This document shows positions 49,120 through 63,334 of a stretch of DNA of 64,000 bases, one piece after another (positions within the stretch are counted from its first letter, which is position 1; every line of letters begins with the position of its first letter). Under the pieces are notes generated by a model, which made no database searches, was not told where the DNA came from, and saw only the letters and a program-made list of their open reading frames with translations. The position numbers were made by a program, and so were the translations under genes. Source of the DNA: Pseudoscleropodium purum (lineage: Eukaryota; Streptophyta; Bryopsida; Hypnales; Brachytheciaceae); NCBI GenBank assembly GCA_963969395.1, contig OZ017798.1, positions 8,982,173 through 9,046,172 on the forward strand, in the 5' to 3' direction.

Positions 49120-50660
49120 CACTATAAGAAACCCATACTTTTTTTAACAAACAGAAAAACATGGTAAGCATGTTAATTTGGACATTTGCTATACTAACAA
49201 GCACGTCCAAAAAAATTTGTCAAGTAGGATATGCAAAAAAACATGGTTTGATTTTAAAGAAATTTTGGAGGACATCATAAAAAACATGATCCTTGAAGGT
49301 CATGAAAAGTTGCCATGTGGCTCTCACTTTGCCTCCATGTTAGTGCCAACAGGGCAAGCAATGCCACATCAACAACTTTTTCATCCAAGCCTTTGCTGAC
49401 ATCATCAATGCATTGGATCTGGGGTCTTGTCAATTTGGATGTTTGTTGTAGCATACATATGTTTTTTTGGATGTCAATAGTAACATGAGGATAATTTATT
49501 TGAATATCATTTAGCATCCACCATGTATTACGGCATGTCTATGGAGACATAGAAACATCATGAATGACATCTTCTTGAACATGCTCGATGAATATGTTTC
49601 AATTTTTTGCGAGATCAACTTAGACATTCAAATGTTTTTTAAGTCATCAACTTAGATATCTAGACATTTTACAATGTCAACTTAGACATGTACATACCAT
49701 ACAAAATACGCCATATAAAATACACTATACATTGTATAACATACACATTATACTATATGCAATATGCAATACATTGTACAATATATACAATACACCATAC
49801 AGAATACATTGTATAATATACAAAATACATTATACAATACATATTATACATTGTATGCTATACATGATATATATATATATATATAATATATCATATTTGA
49901 CTTGAAAGGTCAATTATTGTGAATATATTGATGTAAAAAAACAAGGCTATTTATACAAGTGGGTGGTAGGAGGGAAGATAAACTATATGGAATATGTGAA
50001 ACTTTGGAGTTGTATGAAAAATATAATTTTAGACATGAGCATCCTCATGAACATGACTTTGTTTTAGTTGATATCTAAAAAAACATTTGAACATCTTAGT
50101 TGACGTCTTAGTTAATGTCTCAAAAAACATCTTGATGTTTCAGCTAATGTCTTAGTTGACATCTAAAAAAACATCTTAACGTCTTAGTTGATGTTTTAGA
50201 CAATGTCAAAAAAAAAATTTAACTCTCAAATGGTGTCAAAGTGTGCTAACGTCATCTTCTTTGGAGACCACATTAGGTGCCATCTTTTATTTTATTTTTT
50301 GCAAAAAATTACCATATAGCTGCCCTTATCTTGTTTTTATCAACTTTGGTTAGTGTTTTACCTTAGCCCCAAGTAAATTCTACAAACTTACTCAAAGTCA
50401 AACCATAAACTCCTGTTGATGCGCCACAGTCATGTTTTTTTTAACATTACAAAAAACATGCCGATGTTTTTTTGGATGTCTCACTAAACATATTTGTTTT
50501 TCCTAACATAGTGTTGTTTTTCACTAACATGCACACATTCACTACAATATCCACTCTAATTCTACCACCCATTGCCTCTAAATCTCTAATGTCCTCTTTT
50601 TTGCAAAAACATGCTACATTTATAGTTTGATGTAACAAAAAACGTGGGTTTCTTATAGTG
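49120..50660. mobile_element. CACTA-type non-autonomous element, 1541 bp
   Basis: Termini CACTATAAGAAACCCA and TGGGTTTCTTATAGTG are perfect inverted repeats over 16 bp, and the element is flanked by TAT on both sides (3-bp target duplication). Subterminal zones contain many copies of a short motif in opposite orientations (TCAACTTAGACAT on the left, ATGTCTTAGTTGA-like on the right), as is typical of CACTA elements. The centre is a low-complexity ATACA/TGTAT array. No transposase is present. Confidence 0.82.
49690..49890. repeat. Degenerate ATACA/TGTAT array with (TA)n
   Basis: Irregular repeats of ATACA, CATTGTATAA and similar, largely self-complementary, ending in a (TA)n run at about 49868-49885. 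It lies in the middle of the 1541-bp CACTA-type element. Confidence 0.75.
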
Positions 50661-51434
50661 TATGTGTGTCATGAACTCTAGTTTTGTACAAAAAATCTAA
50701 ATCTAAAAACACATTATATTCTCTAAAGTATAAATTGAATGCATTGTCCTATTCAACAAATATTCCACAAGTAAAGACATTATGATATAACAATGGTTCA
50801 TAATACAACCTACAATCTCTCTAAGATTAATGGCTAATGCAATTATATCCATTCAATTCAAAAAAAAAACTCAAATTTTGTGAGAACCAATATCTTTTCT
50901 ATATTTATCAAATTGTGAATACTCTAAATTCATTAAGTGTCTACTTCCTTCAATTTTTGTATACAATAATCTAGAATGATGTATATTAATATAGCAAGGT
51001 ACAAAAGATATCTTTAATTTGAAGTTTTAAAATAAATTGGTAAAATATAAAATAATTCCAAATTATAGCACACAAAAACAAATTGTAGACATATTTAACT
51101 TTGAAATTCATTCTTTCAAATTACAACTAATTTTTTTTCAAACTTTCATAGTAATGTGCTTATGGTATGGTTATTTGAATGAAAAAATTTCAACCATACT
51201 CAATTTTGTTTGTTCTTAAATACATACATCTACAAAATGATTTATTATATGTAGCTTTTATCCAAATAATTATTACTCAATATGGTATTCTATTGAGAAG
51301 GGTTTAGCAATTTCAGCTATTTTGAAAATAATATAATTTGAAAATGTAATTTTGTGCAATTATAGGCTTATTACTTTATAGTTATGTCATTTTGAAGATG
51401 ATGAATTCAAGTCCAAATTGTTTAATGATAACTT
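50661..51434. other. AT-rich stretch, no gene seen
   Basis: Only short open frames without motif. I see nothing that can be supported beyond AT-rich intergenic DNA. Confidence 0.45.
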
Positions 51435-51655
51435 CACTATAGGAAACCTATGTTTTAGATGATAAGCCTTGATTTTTCTAAATGGATTTTCGTGGACATT
51501 CAATGCAACAAACCCATATTTTTGTCAACAAAAACATTCAACGTAACATCAATGTTGACATAAAAACATGAATTTGTTGCATTGGATGTTCTTTTAAATC
51601 CTTTGACCAAAAAAAAATAAAGGTTTGTCACCTAAAACGCGGGTTTGTTATAGTA
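51435..51655. mobile_element. CACTA-type hairpin MITE, 221 bp
   Basis: Begins CACTATAGGAAACC and ends GCGGGTTTGTTATAGTA. The interior is a long hairpin: ACATTCAATGCAACAAA on the left faces TTTGTTGCATTGGATGT on the right, around GTTGACATAAAAACATG. Same family as 59299-59494. Confidence 0.7.
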
Positions 51656-54600
51656 ATTGTAATGAAACCTAATTTGGCGAGCACATGATGAAAAACAATT
51701 GAATTTCTATTTTACTAAAATAGGAATCTTCCACCATCTATGCACTTGTATCCAACATGGGCAAATATCTGGACTTCAACATGAGTTGGCACCTATACCT
51801 TGATATTTGGGCCATGTATCTTCAATGACAGCTACATGTTGAACACCGTCGATGAGGTAAGTCCATGTTGACTTTTTTTCACCTTCTTGGGAAGTCTATT
51901 GTATGTTGACAATATGGAACGTATGACACCTCTATTGGACAATAAATTTGACGAGTAGATAGTCTCAATAACTTGACAATCCTAGCCAAATGTAATCTTG
52001 TGATTTGTATAAGGTGATGTTGATCCTTAAGAATTTGACATGGAAATTTGATTTTGACACATCTTTGCAAAATCAAACCTTCAAGTAAAGTAAATTAGTG
52101 TATGAAAGAAACATCTAATCTTTTTAAGATGTGTTTTGATATACAAAACCAATGAATTTTGACCAAGTAGGAATATAGAATGTCATTCAAGGATTGAGAA
52201 ATAATTCATTAATCTTTCATTTATCAAATACTCCATCTTATTTCTACTCCAAACTAGACAAATGGGCCTAACATATAAACTCAAAATCATGAGTATATTT
52301 ATGGGAAAGCAACCACTACAAACCTTAGTCTAAACAGTGAGAACAAAAAGTTAACTAAAATGATCTCAAAAGCTAATATCAACAAATTTTGCAAGCATGT
52401 TGCTCATTAGAGTAATTTTTCAATCTATACATATACATTAAACTCTAATTCCTACAGTCCATTCACTTAACTTGCACTATTAGGACAAATCAATGTCCCC
52501 ATGATCACATTTTGCACATGAAATTGAAACAAAGGACCTACTATGACCTAAAACACTTTTTTGCTTACAATTCATTGAACAATGCCCACAAATGAAATCA
52601 TATCTCCTCCAATTCTTGTGTGATGAAAAGCCTAACAAATTATATTCTTCTATCTTGCAAAATGCATCTATGCCATTTGTGACATCATTCAAAAACACAC
52701 CACCTACAACATTATATGGCTTAGATGTAGGATTCAAGCTATCCTTATTAAAGTTTGACAAGTGTCAGTTACTTGCCAACATTTAATAATAGCCTCTTCT
52801 TCTTTTCATTGCATATACTACCTCTCTACCATTTGTAATTTTGTATTCATTTTAATATTGAATTTTTAGAATTTTTTTATAATATTAAAAATGTATTATA
52901 ATTGAACTGTCCCACATTAATCAAGCCCTGAAGTTTGCTCGCCAAAAAAAAAATTTGAATTTTTTATCTAGTATGCATTTTTGTTTGTTCCTTGTTGTCT
53001 AAGACTCACGGTCCCTTTCAAGGCTCATTTTTTCTAATGACACTAGTAGAGAAAGTGCTTGAACAAATCATGAATGTTCAAGTCACGCTAAGGAGAGAAC
53101 CTCATTGCATCTTTCAAATTGATTGCATCCTTTGATCACATTCTCTCATTGAAACCTTTGAATTTGCAAAAACTTTTGAACAGAAGTAGCGAATACATTT
53201 AATGGCATTTATTTTTTATCAAACAACAATGAAGGGTGGTCTTGGGTTTTTTTAATCTCATTGTATGGTTGTTGATTTATACTTGAAGGGGTTTGGTAGG
53301 GTGGAATTGCTTGCCTCTTTTAAGGAGATACTCTATTACATTACAAGAATGTGCTACTTTTGAATTAGATATTGTTGTAATTGGAACTCATAAATCTTTA
53401 TATGTACAAATGAAAATATTTGTAGAAATATCTTGTACTTTGATGTCTTGTAAAATTCTCTTGATTTGGGATAAGGCAACCTAATTTAACTATTGTATGT
53501 AATTATTTTTGGAGTTTCTCTTAATTATTCAAAAAAAACATTTAATGACCTCTTGTATCTAAAGGAATATAAAATTATTGAGGATTTGTTAGGGAACAAT
53601 TGGAATCCATGAACATAGAGGTAGAAAATGTCTTTTGTAGCATAATGTAAGAGTTGTTTTTATTTTGCGAAGTCAAATGTATTTCTGAATGACAAATATA
53701 TTTCTTTCCTTTTGTCTAGTCCCTTGTTGGCTTATTTGTGGGCTCATTAGCTTGCTACATGATAGAACAGACAACTTCACAAGGGGGCCAATTCTTCAAA
53801 ATATGAGTTGTCCAAATCATTCTTTTGCTTCAATAGAAAGGGTGCTAGATGTATACTACACTAGGATGTTTTGACCTAAATACTTAAAATGTGTGGGACC
53901 TTGGAATTGAAATTATTGGTAGTGAGGATTACATCTTTTCAACAAAAATACTATTATTGAAATTATACTTTCTATTTATTGAAGCAATATTGCATTGTTG
54001 CACATTGGATATATAGCAACAATTAGTTTTCAATATTACCATCTATATTGATATTATAATATTTGTAAGTTGGTACAATACTACAAGTTTGTAATGGTAT
54101 ATGGCAGCAATCAAGTTTTAGTCTTAAAACTTGCATGTTTTTATGATGAGATTAATAAAAAATTTCATTTTTGCAATACTACAAGTGTAAAATTGTTTTT
54201 TTGGACAAAATTTGCATTATTCTACTTTTGTACAAATTGAAGATTGAAAAATTCTCTCAAGTCATTGATTCAATGTGAAAAGTACAATAAAAAATTTTAG
54301 TCGTACACATTACAATTTTAATTTTATATACATAATACTTGGAAATGTACACATGCAAATGCATAGAAGTGATAGAATATATAAACACTATTGTACACTA
54401 CATAGCTATTTCAACAAACTATAATTTAATCAAACTTGTATATTTTACTACCTTTGATTGCTCCAAACTTGTATCAAAGTATAAGATATTGGCAAGATAT
54501 GTATATTAACACTTTTAAGAGGTTATGAACAAAATTGGCCTAAGGTTTGTTGTATTCTTGCATTTTAGCAATGTTCATTGCTAAATTTGAAAAAACACCA

Positions 54601-54755
54601 AACTTCAAACTTGATGGCAAAGTTAGGGGGAAATTTAATGATTTAAAAAAATAAATTATAGTAACGATGCAAAATCTACACCTACTAGAAGGAACTATAT
54701 TGAGTATTTTCCACACGCATGAGTTGTTCAAGGATTTAAGGCAGATATAAAATAT
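51656..54755. other. AT-rich stretch, no gene seen
   Basis: Short open frames on both strands (for example minus 52480-52761 and plus 53293-53484) show no motif and have no supporting splice or neighbour context. I annotate nothing here. Confidence 0.4.
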
Positions 54756-54763
54756 CCTTCTAC

Positions 54764-55131
54764 CATGGTTGTCATAACGGGCAAGTTAGGGTCATTGGAC
54801 GGATGGGCAAACCGGACCAGACGGACGAATGGTCCGGACGGCTTTAATTTTGTAACTTGTGCAATTTTGCGAAATGACACGTTACCTCGGAATGCGAAAT
54901 CCAGGGCGCGGACTTCACTGTCAATGTTAGGGCACGGACTTGTGAAGGTTGGGCGCGGACTTCATCGTGCCCTGACGATCTTGTCCGCGCCCAGCATGTT
55001 CCTTAATCCACATAACATCCACGTGGCCTATTTTTCCGTTATCAGAAAGTCAACTATATGTTGACTGTATCGAACGGGCAGGACCTCTAACGGACGGGTG
55101 AACCGGACGTCCGTCCACTATGACAACCATG
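54764..55131. mobile_element. hAT-like MITE, 368 bp
   Basis: Perfect 13-bp inverted termini CATGGTTGTCATA / TATGACAACCATG. Both ends are flanked by the 8-bp direct repeat CCTTCTAC (54756-54763 and 55132-55139), the target-duplication length of hAT transposons. The interior is much GC-richer than the surroundings, with repeated GGACGG/CCGGAC motifs. The 99-codon open frame inside it has no motif. Confidence 0.88.
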
Positions 55132-55489
55132 CCTTCTACTACGACTAGTGTGTCACACAGGTAATAGGTTGAAGTGGTCACAGGTGGTTCCTTTAGAGTG
55201 AAAGACTCTTCTTTGGATTTGTTTTTTCTAATTTCTTCAAACTCAAATTATTTGTAATTTTTTGGTGGTATCATTCGCAATAAAGTATTTTGTATTCTCT
55301 GTAGAGAGATTATACTATACACTGAAACTTGCCTGCCACCCCAGTTTCCCATTAGTTCCCCCCCTCCTCTCTCAACAAATTTGTGAGCCGTTGATTTTTT
55401 TGAAAAAAAATGCTTACCCTCAAAATTGACGTTGATTTCTCAAAAAATCACAAGATGTTGATCTTGTAAAATTTAATCTGAGCCGTTCA

Positions 55490-55620
55490 AATATAAAATA
55501 CAAATACTAAATACAAATACAAATACGGGTATAGGTACTAGATATGAGTACGAAATACATGTATTGAATACAGATATTGAATACGAAAACCGAATACGAA
55601 TACAATATTGGATACGGGAT
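55490..55620. repeat. Degenerate AATAC(A/G) repeat array
   Basis: Irregular units such as AAATACAAATAC, GAATACGAA and GGATACGGG over about 130 bp. No coding content. Confidence 0.7.
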
Positions 55621-58600
55621 CAATTGTCCTATATTGTTTGTCAAGAACTTTGATTCTGAAGATTACAAGAGGGGGTGAAGGGGGATGAGATAAAAAATTT
55701 TAAATCAAATTCTAAATGATAGGTGGGGGTGAGTGGGGGTGGTAAAATAAAAATTTTAAATAAAAATTCCGGGGGGGAGTGCATAGTGACACAAAGTGTC
55801 ACTATACACCTTGAGTGCCTAATAACTACATTCTCAATTTTCCATACTCCGTACTATCCATTAGTCAATGCTCATGAGAAGGAAATATAGACAATGCTCA
55901 ATTTGAGTTCACATACAAGGTGGAAGGTCTCAAATTTGGGAATTCAAAGATGTTGAATTGTGAATTGCTCAATTTTCTACCTTTGTTTGGACTACTTCAC
56001 GGATCAATTCTCACAACTTTTGCATGAAAGTAACATTTTGGAACTCTTACTTCCTACATAATGATGTTTGTGAGAAACTCAAGCATGAGTCACTTTTATT
56101 TGTAAGTGTAGAGGCTAATATATGATAATCTAAGTGCCCTTTGCATTTTCGTTTTTTTTCCCTAATTTGAGAACTAAAACCCTAAATTTACAATGTAAAA
56201 TTTGATATTTATAAAAATTTGTGCTACTCAAAACAAAACAAGCTTCCACTGCAAAAGCAAACATACTACTATTAGTACTTTGCATCCTACATACTCGAGT
56301 TTCAAGAAGCAATTCATGACTTTGTATATAATATCATTGTGAGGAATTTTCTTTGATTTTCTAACATTAATTTTTTGAAGTTTGACAATTCCAAGAATAA
56401 TATCTATCCTCAATGATTGAATTGTCACATTTAGGTTTGGTTCCTTTACCATTACAAAAAAATCTATTTTTTTACAAAACCGTGCTCTAAAGTAGAGTTG
56501 CAACAACCTCAAATTTCAACTTCAAAATTCTTCAAGTAGTAAGCTAAGTGAGAAAGTTTGTGCTTCTACCTTACATTGAACATTGAACATTCAATGGTGC
56601 AATGGCAATTGAATTATCAAGTGCACTGCTATACCTTTCAAGAGTGACTTTTGAGGATGTTCTTGCTTTCAAACTCAACAAAAATTCAAACGATTTTTCA
56701 ACAATTTTCAATGTTGATATAAGAGATTCTAGCTTCTAATTTCTAAGCTACTTTTTCAAAACAAATTTGCACAATAAACTTTCAAATGAGAGGTGACAAA
56801 TCATGATTGGTAGGTAACTTACTACATGCATTGCTCCTGCTTCATGGCTCCTAGGAACATTTTTGCTTTCCAACTTAGCAAAGATTTAAACAATTTTTTG
56901 AAGTTTCTCAATGTTGATAAAAGAAAATTTAGTTTATAATTACATAGTTTTTCAAAAAAGAATATGCAATCATTTTTGCTAAAGTTGCTAATAAAAATGC
57001 AAGTGAATTTCTAGTTATTGAATCCTATAGTTTAAGCAGTTTTTGTAACTACATGTAGCTTGCTACGAAGGCAACATTTCCATTTTCTATTCCCCTAATA
57101 AAAAATAGTGACTCTAAATTTCACACATTGTCTCTATAGACAATGTAATCCTTGGAATCAATTTTTTTGTGCATTATTTCCATGTAATGAGTCAATTGTT
57201 TCTTTGTGAATTATAAAGAGGTAGTTGAACTCTCTTATTACGTGAAGCAATATATATGAACCATTAGTGATTATAAAATGTGTAATATGTACAATGCCTT
57301 CATATCGCCCTACTTTGTTATGATGCAATAGTCCTACTTAATAATTGCATATGAGAAGCATCAAATGGCATTTTCGTGTAAAGAGGGTTTACTTTGAGAA
57401 ATGACTAGGATCTTGGCTATCACAAAAATGGCCTAGAAATACAAGTAGACGTAGTTGTATAGAATCTTGAACCTTATAAGTTGAATCTTCTATACCGTGG
57501 TGGAACTGTTCTCCATTGGCCTATCTTATCTACGCTTTAGGTTGGTTCATGGATCAAAGTAGAGACAAAAAAAACTATAGAATACAGGTCAAGTAGAATG
57601 AACAACATACTAAAAGATATTGTCAATGAAAATTGCTCTTAAATTTTCAAACTTATAGTCTGCTAGTGGTCAATTTAGCCTCATTGTGAGAACAAAATAA
57701 ATTTCAACCATATGAACCATCAACCCTACTTTATTATTACAATACAAAATGAGACTAAGAAATGATTTGACCCATGCCACCTACAACAACAAAGTTTACA
57801 AAGAAATGAAAGCCACAAGTCTCCAATACACGAGTCCAACTTCAACTCCTTGGTTGAATTTTGATTTAGTGCAGTCATTTCATCTAAAATTCAATTAAAT
57901 AAATGATGGATTTTTGAAAATCTAGTACAACTTTCTACCTCTTCTCTAAATTTCAAGTCACTTTAACACTCCGTTCAACTTCTATCGCTACCTAAAATTT
58001 TGACCTTTAGACTAAGGGTATCAAACCCTTTTTCACTTCATTGCTCACAACTCATTTATACAAACTTCAAATTGAATGAATGATAGCTTCATAGAAAATT
58101 AACACAATTTTTCACACTTACTTAAAATTTCATTGCAAAAAAAGACCTAGTTGTCTTTCATGGCTAGTCATAGTCCCTACCCTATTATATTAAAGGCAAT
58201 AGACTTCCCCTCACTTAAACTAGTACAACATTTATTAACAACTTCAAATTTAACAAGTAAGATCAATTTAGAAACACAACACCATAAAACTCAACTTCTC
58301 TTATTTTCATTTCAACATTCTTCAAATACAAACACTATGACTCTTTAAAGATTCAAGCCTTATAAATAACAATGAGATAGAAAATTAATAATGGTTCCTT
58401 TTTCTTCGACTTTATTTTCTACTTTAATCACATAAATTAATTAGAATTCAATCCATATCTTAACCATGTGACTCCCCTAACATCCATTGGTCATCAATTT
58501 TGTCTATTAAACTCATTTTATATTCCTAAATAGAAGATAAATCACCTCAAAGTTCTTAAAAAACAAACAAATTGTTTATTTCCCTCCTACAACTTCATAC

Positions 58601-59298
58601 ATACAAAATTATATTAGAAAAACACGCCATGAAGCTCTTTATAGTTACATGTTACAATAATGAGAAGGTGTCACCGTGAAGCTACTTCAAATGATGTCAT
58701 CTCCTTTACTATATTATAAATATTAAAATTTATCTAAATTATATATATATAAAATAATGCCAATATTTCTAGTACAACATCATATCAAAGAACCATGATC
58801 CATTTCTATATCTTTTTACAAATTTTTGGTCATCAAAGTATGTCCATAAATTATGCTATGCTATACAAGCCTATACAAGAAACTCCAACAAAAAAATTGA
58901 GTTTAAAAAACAACTTTATAATGCATGAAATTCAACTCTAAGCACAATTGGCTTCAAAATATGGCCCAAATGGCCCATCTATTCTCAAGTCCAATTTCTT
59001 CTAAGGGTTAAAGAGTAGAAAAAATAGCTTTTTAATAGAACAACTCTCATTCAAAATCCCACTTTGGAACCATTGTTTACAAGTAGAATATATCAACTCT
59101 ACTATATTGTACAATATGAAAGGCACAAACAACTAATCCAATATGCCATTTTATAAAATGAACTAGTAAATCAATTACTACAAAATATACATGTGAATAT
59201 AGAAAAGCTTCTTCACTTTTATAAATGCTATAAATAAAAAATAGTGGTCTATATAGAATTGATATTTGTCTTCTAAGTCTTCTCCAAAAAGTTCATGT
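55621..59298. other. AT-rich stretch, no gene seen
   Basis: G-rich GTGGGGGTGAGTGGGGGTG near 55723 and a small inverted repeat AGTGACAC/GTGTCACT near 55785 are the only local irregularities noted. Open frames are short and without motif. Confidence 0.4.
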
Positions 59299-59494
59299 CA
59301 CTATAAGATATTTGTGTTTTAGCTAACAGATTTCTGGTGACATTCAATATAACAATCCATGTTTTTATGTCAACTATAATGTCCACCTTAACATTTTGAT
59401 GTTATGGTAGACATTATTGTTGACATAAAAACACGGATTATTGTATTGAATGTCACCAAAAATCCATCACTTAAAACATGGGTTTTGCATATTA
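59299..59494. mobile_element. CACTA-type hairpin MITE, 196 bp
   Basis: Begins CACTATAAGATA; the right terminus is eroded (CATGGGTTTTGCATATTA). The interior is an almost perfect hairpin with arms of about 39 bp: GGTGACATTCAATA...GTTTTTATGTCAAC on the left and GTTGACATAAAAAC...TATTGAATGTCACC on the right. Same family as 51435-51655. Confidence 0.7.
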
Positions 59495-62400
59495 TATATT
59501 GTGTCTCCATCTTTAGCAATAACTATTTCTATATTCTTCAATAAATATTGATCCTCAAGGATGAATTTTTCACACATTTTATTTCTTTTTGTGAAGCTTC
59601 ATCATTCCTTCATGTTTCAATCGCCATCCATTGCCAACTCCATCATGTATGCAAACCACGCTAATTGCTTTGTTGTCAAATGGAGAGGTTGATCTTTTGA
59701 ATACCATTTTTCAAACTTTACAAAACATATTATGTTACAAAAAGCATCGAATCCAAATGGATCATCATTACTCCACCGCCAACGATTATTTGCATTGAAG
59801 AAAATATATAATTCACTCAATAGTTTGTGACTTATAATTGACTAATTATAATCCACATCTAAGTCTAAAAATAATAATGATTCACAAACTACAACCCAAT
59901 AGTCATATTCAACTAGAAAGTCACTAATAACTAAATAAGCTAAAAATGCTTATTTAGTTATTAAAATGCTAAAAATAAACTATTTAGAAATTGTGAGAAT
60001 TGACAATTTCAATCTTTATTAGACTCACGTTCTACTTTTGAACCGTAGACAACAAATATAAAAATTTATGGAAGGATAAAGAAGCCAAAAGGTTGGATAA
60101 AACTTCACAATTCACAAAAACTGCAAAGTTTTAAAAGAAATGAGAGCTCTACAACCAAAGCACAAGTTGAAAGGATTAAACCTATTTTTTGGAGGGCTTT
60201 TAGGTGTGGAGCTAGTAAACATGTAAGAACCAAATTCTTGCATTCTACTACATTTGCAAATCTGGACCAATAGGAATATATCAAACCAAAATTGATGAAG
60301 GTGATAGAGTTTTTTGTGATAGGATAGACTTCAACATCAATAGTGGCTATAAAAAAACTCTATAAGTCTTCTGTCTAAAACTATAACTCAAATGAATAGG
60401 CAAAAGTAGTACACCTATATATCACTAGCTTTGGTAGTTGGAATTGATGAACTAATTCCACTTTTAACATTGGAGGAGGATTTTGAAGATAAAACATTAT
60501 TGGCACCTGTTCTTGTTGGAGCTTCACTGAATATGATTTTTAAAAGTCACATTTGGAATTATTTCGAAGGTTGAAGGAACTTCTTTATATACATCCAAAT
60601 TGTCATTTATTGTAAGAACTTTGTTTTTAGCTTTGACAATGATAGAAGTTCCATTCTGTAAAGAATCATCTTCTTCTTTACCCCAATTGACTACAACAAA
60701 AGATTTGACCATAGAAGTAATCTCATTTATCAAATTGTGAACTGCCAAAAAGTCTATCAAAGATATTAATTTTTCTAAAAAAATCACAACAATCATCACA
60801 AATATAAATAGTTTTTAAATGAATGATTATGGCTTGAATTCAAAATAAAGCATATGCTTATTTTCCTAAAAAACAACACAGTGTGAAGCCAAGCTAAAAA
60901 ACTACAAGAATTCAAAATATATAGAGAAATAAAAAAAATTCTCATTCTACTTGTTAGAAGTCAACCTCTATCTAGGCTCATCTCAATTGTCCCGTACAAA
61001 AACTTCCTCTTGAAGATTTTGAACCTAGTTTGAAATATATATCTAACATTCTTTGCACTTGTCCACCCAATCTCTAAACACCAAATCTTAAACCCTTGAT
61101 CTTATTCAATTTTGTTTTTGCTTTTTTAGGGGATGAGTTAATTTGTCCCTTTGGAAGCTTTTAAGAAAATCTTGAGGTGCTTCTAATCTTGGTCTTTTTT
61201 CCTTAAATTAAGTGGCATATTCTTGAGGGCTACTTAATTTAGGTGCATATTTTTTAGATGGTATAGTTGGTAAGATGTTAACATTTATCATGTAAATTCC
61301 ATAGCCTATATGCCCCTCCCCCCACCCTTCTTAGCCTTTCTTTTGATGTCCTTGTTATCTTGGGAAACATGGCTTTTTGTTGATAATTATAGATCAATTG
61401 GGTTTTAGGTCCTTGTACTTGGATATAATGATGGCACAATAAGTTTATCACTTGGATAATTTCTTTCTTTTACTTAGGTACCATTGGGAAGCTTTTATCC
61501 TCCCCTAATTTTTTATTGGTGTTGTAATTAAACTTGACTTTTCCTTGCGATAGTCTACATATAGGTGATGGAATATAGGATGTCAAGTCATGGTCCTATT
61601 TGAATCATGGAATATGAGGCTCTAATTTAGTTTTAAGATTGGTATAAGTTTGGTTGACTTGACCTATCCTTCTTCCCTCATTGGTTGTCTATATTTTAGT
61701 CAAAACCATCCATGTCAGGGATTTCATGAGCAACATTTTTTTTGGCAATTTAGTGGCCATTTGCACCAAAACAATGGAGCCTACACCATGCCTTTGGAAC
61801 ACAGATAAGACTAAAAGGATGAAAAGTCACTAATAGACTTCAAGTAAAAAAAATCTTGTATGTAATCACAAAATTGAGAATGAAAACATAACTATGGGTA
61901 TATGATATAACTAATGTGATATTTTCTATTCAATATATATGAATGAATGTTGAAATTTGAAGCACCACTATAACAATTAATATCACTACTTTGGTACTTC
62001 ATAATTTTTTTTAAAAACAACTTGTTCACATGGTAGTACCATACCATGAAATAATGGCACATTATTTAAACCATGAGTAGTGGAATTGATTGAACCATTC
62101 AAGGAGATGCCTTCAAGCACAAGTTAGTTTGACTTGATTAATTTTTGCTTAGAAGCCAAGGCACATATGGATGGTCCATGCCATGGCTAAATTACTTGTA
62201 GTTTATATATTGAATGGCTCAAACCACTTTAGAACATGTTCATTGGTTGTCTATGTTTGGGTCAAAACCATTTATTTTGGTTCATTTTGGTTTCTAACCA
62301 CTCTCTACAAGTATTTTGGTAGTTAAGGTGATTGAAGTAAGGATGTTACAAATGGCATTTTCATAAATTTCCTATATTTTGCATTTTGGAGGGACTATGA

Positions 62401-63334
62401 TTTGTTGTCTGGCCATATTTTTGTTTGATGCATTGAGCTTTGCTAGATGATTTTTCTCTTATGACTACTATAACACATTGTTTTAAGTTGTAGACACTTG
62501 ACATGTGTATTTTGACTAACTGCATGTTTGTTGAATTGTATGGGTGCATGTGAAGATGGCAATCTATTTGGTTAAATCTCTATTACAAGGCTCTTTCCAA
62601 GACTATAAATACATTTTCTTTTATTCTATTGAAGTTACTACATCTTTTTGGTCATTAGATTTAGTTCAATCCACATATTTATGTAGCATTTAGTAATTTG
62701 AAGCTTTATTTTGCTAGAGATCTACCATCTGCAAATGGTAATGTGATCTATATTTGGTTTATTTAAATATTTTTTTGCAATAGAATATTGAGAGGTGTTA
62801 TAGATAACTTGATGCATTAGAGGGGATTTGAGGGCAATAGATGTATGTTTCAAGCCTATTCCCTTCATTGTTCCTCCCATAGTGAAGGAACATGTGTTTG
62901 TCATAATTTTTTTTTCAAAATAAAAATAAATAAATAAATTCTTTAAAAAAAAAAATTGAAATAAAAAAAAAATTATGATGTGGTAGGGTCTTGGTCACAT
63001 CATATTGCTACAATGGCACAATTCACTTGTTCCCTACAACTTGAGAATTTGCAAGCTTCCCTTGCCCTCAAGACCCTTCTAATGGGCTAATTTATGATGG
63101 CATGATGGGAGGTGCCTCTGTCTTGCCATGTATTGTTTGTGACTTATGAGTTCTTTTAAATTTATGATTTATATAAAATTAAAATAAATAGGACATGCCT
63201 TATAAAAGGATGTTCCTCTGATTCACCTTGGTTGCAATAGAAGGAGCTTGTGTTTTTTTGGATTTTCCTATGTCTAAGTTGACGAATTTTTCTAGACATC
63301 TAATATAATAACAAGTGTATCCAACTGGACTTTG
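59495..63334. other. AT-rich stretch, no gene seen
   Basis: Only short frames without motif (for example minus 60524-60799). The phrase TTGGTTGTCTAT...GTCAAAACCAT occurs twice in direct orientation (about 61680 and 62244), hinting at a further dispersed repeat. Confidence 0.4.

Noticed and set aside
54765..55064. 99-codon open frame in the hAT-like MITE
   Set aside because: It spans the terminal repeat and GC-rich motifs of a 368-bp element and has no protein-like features.
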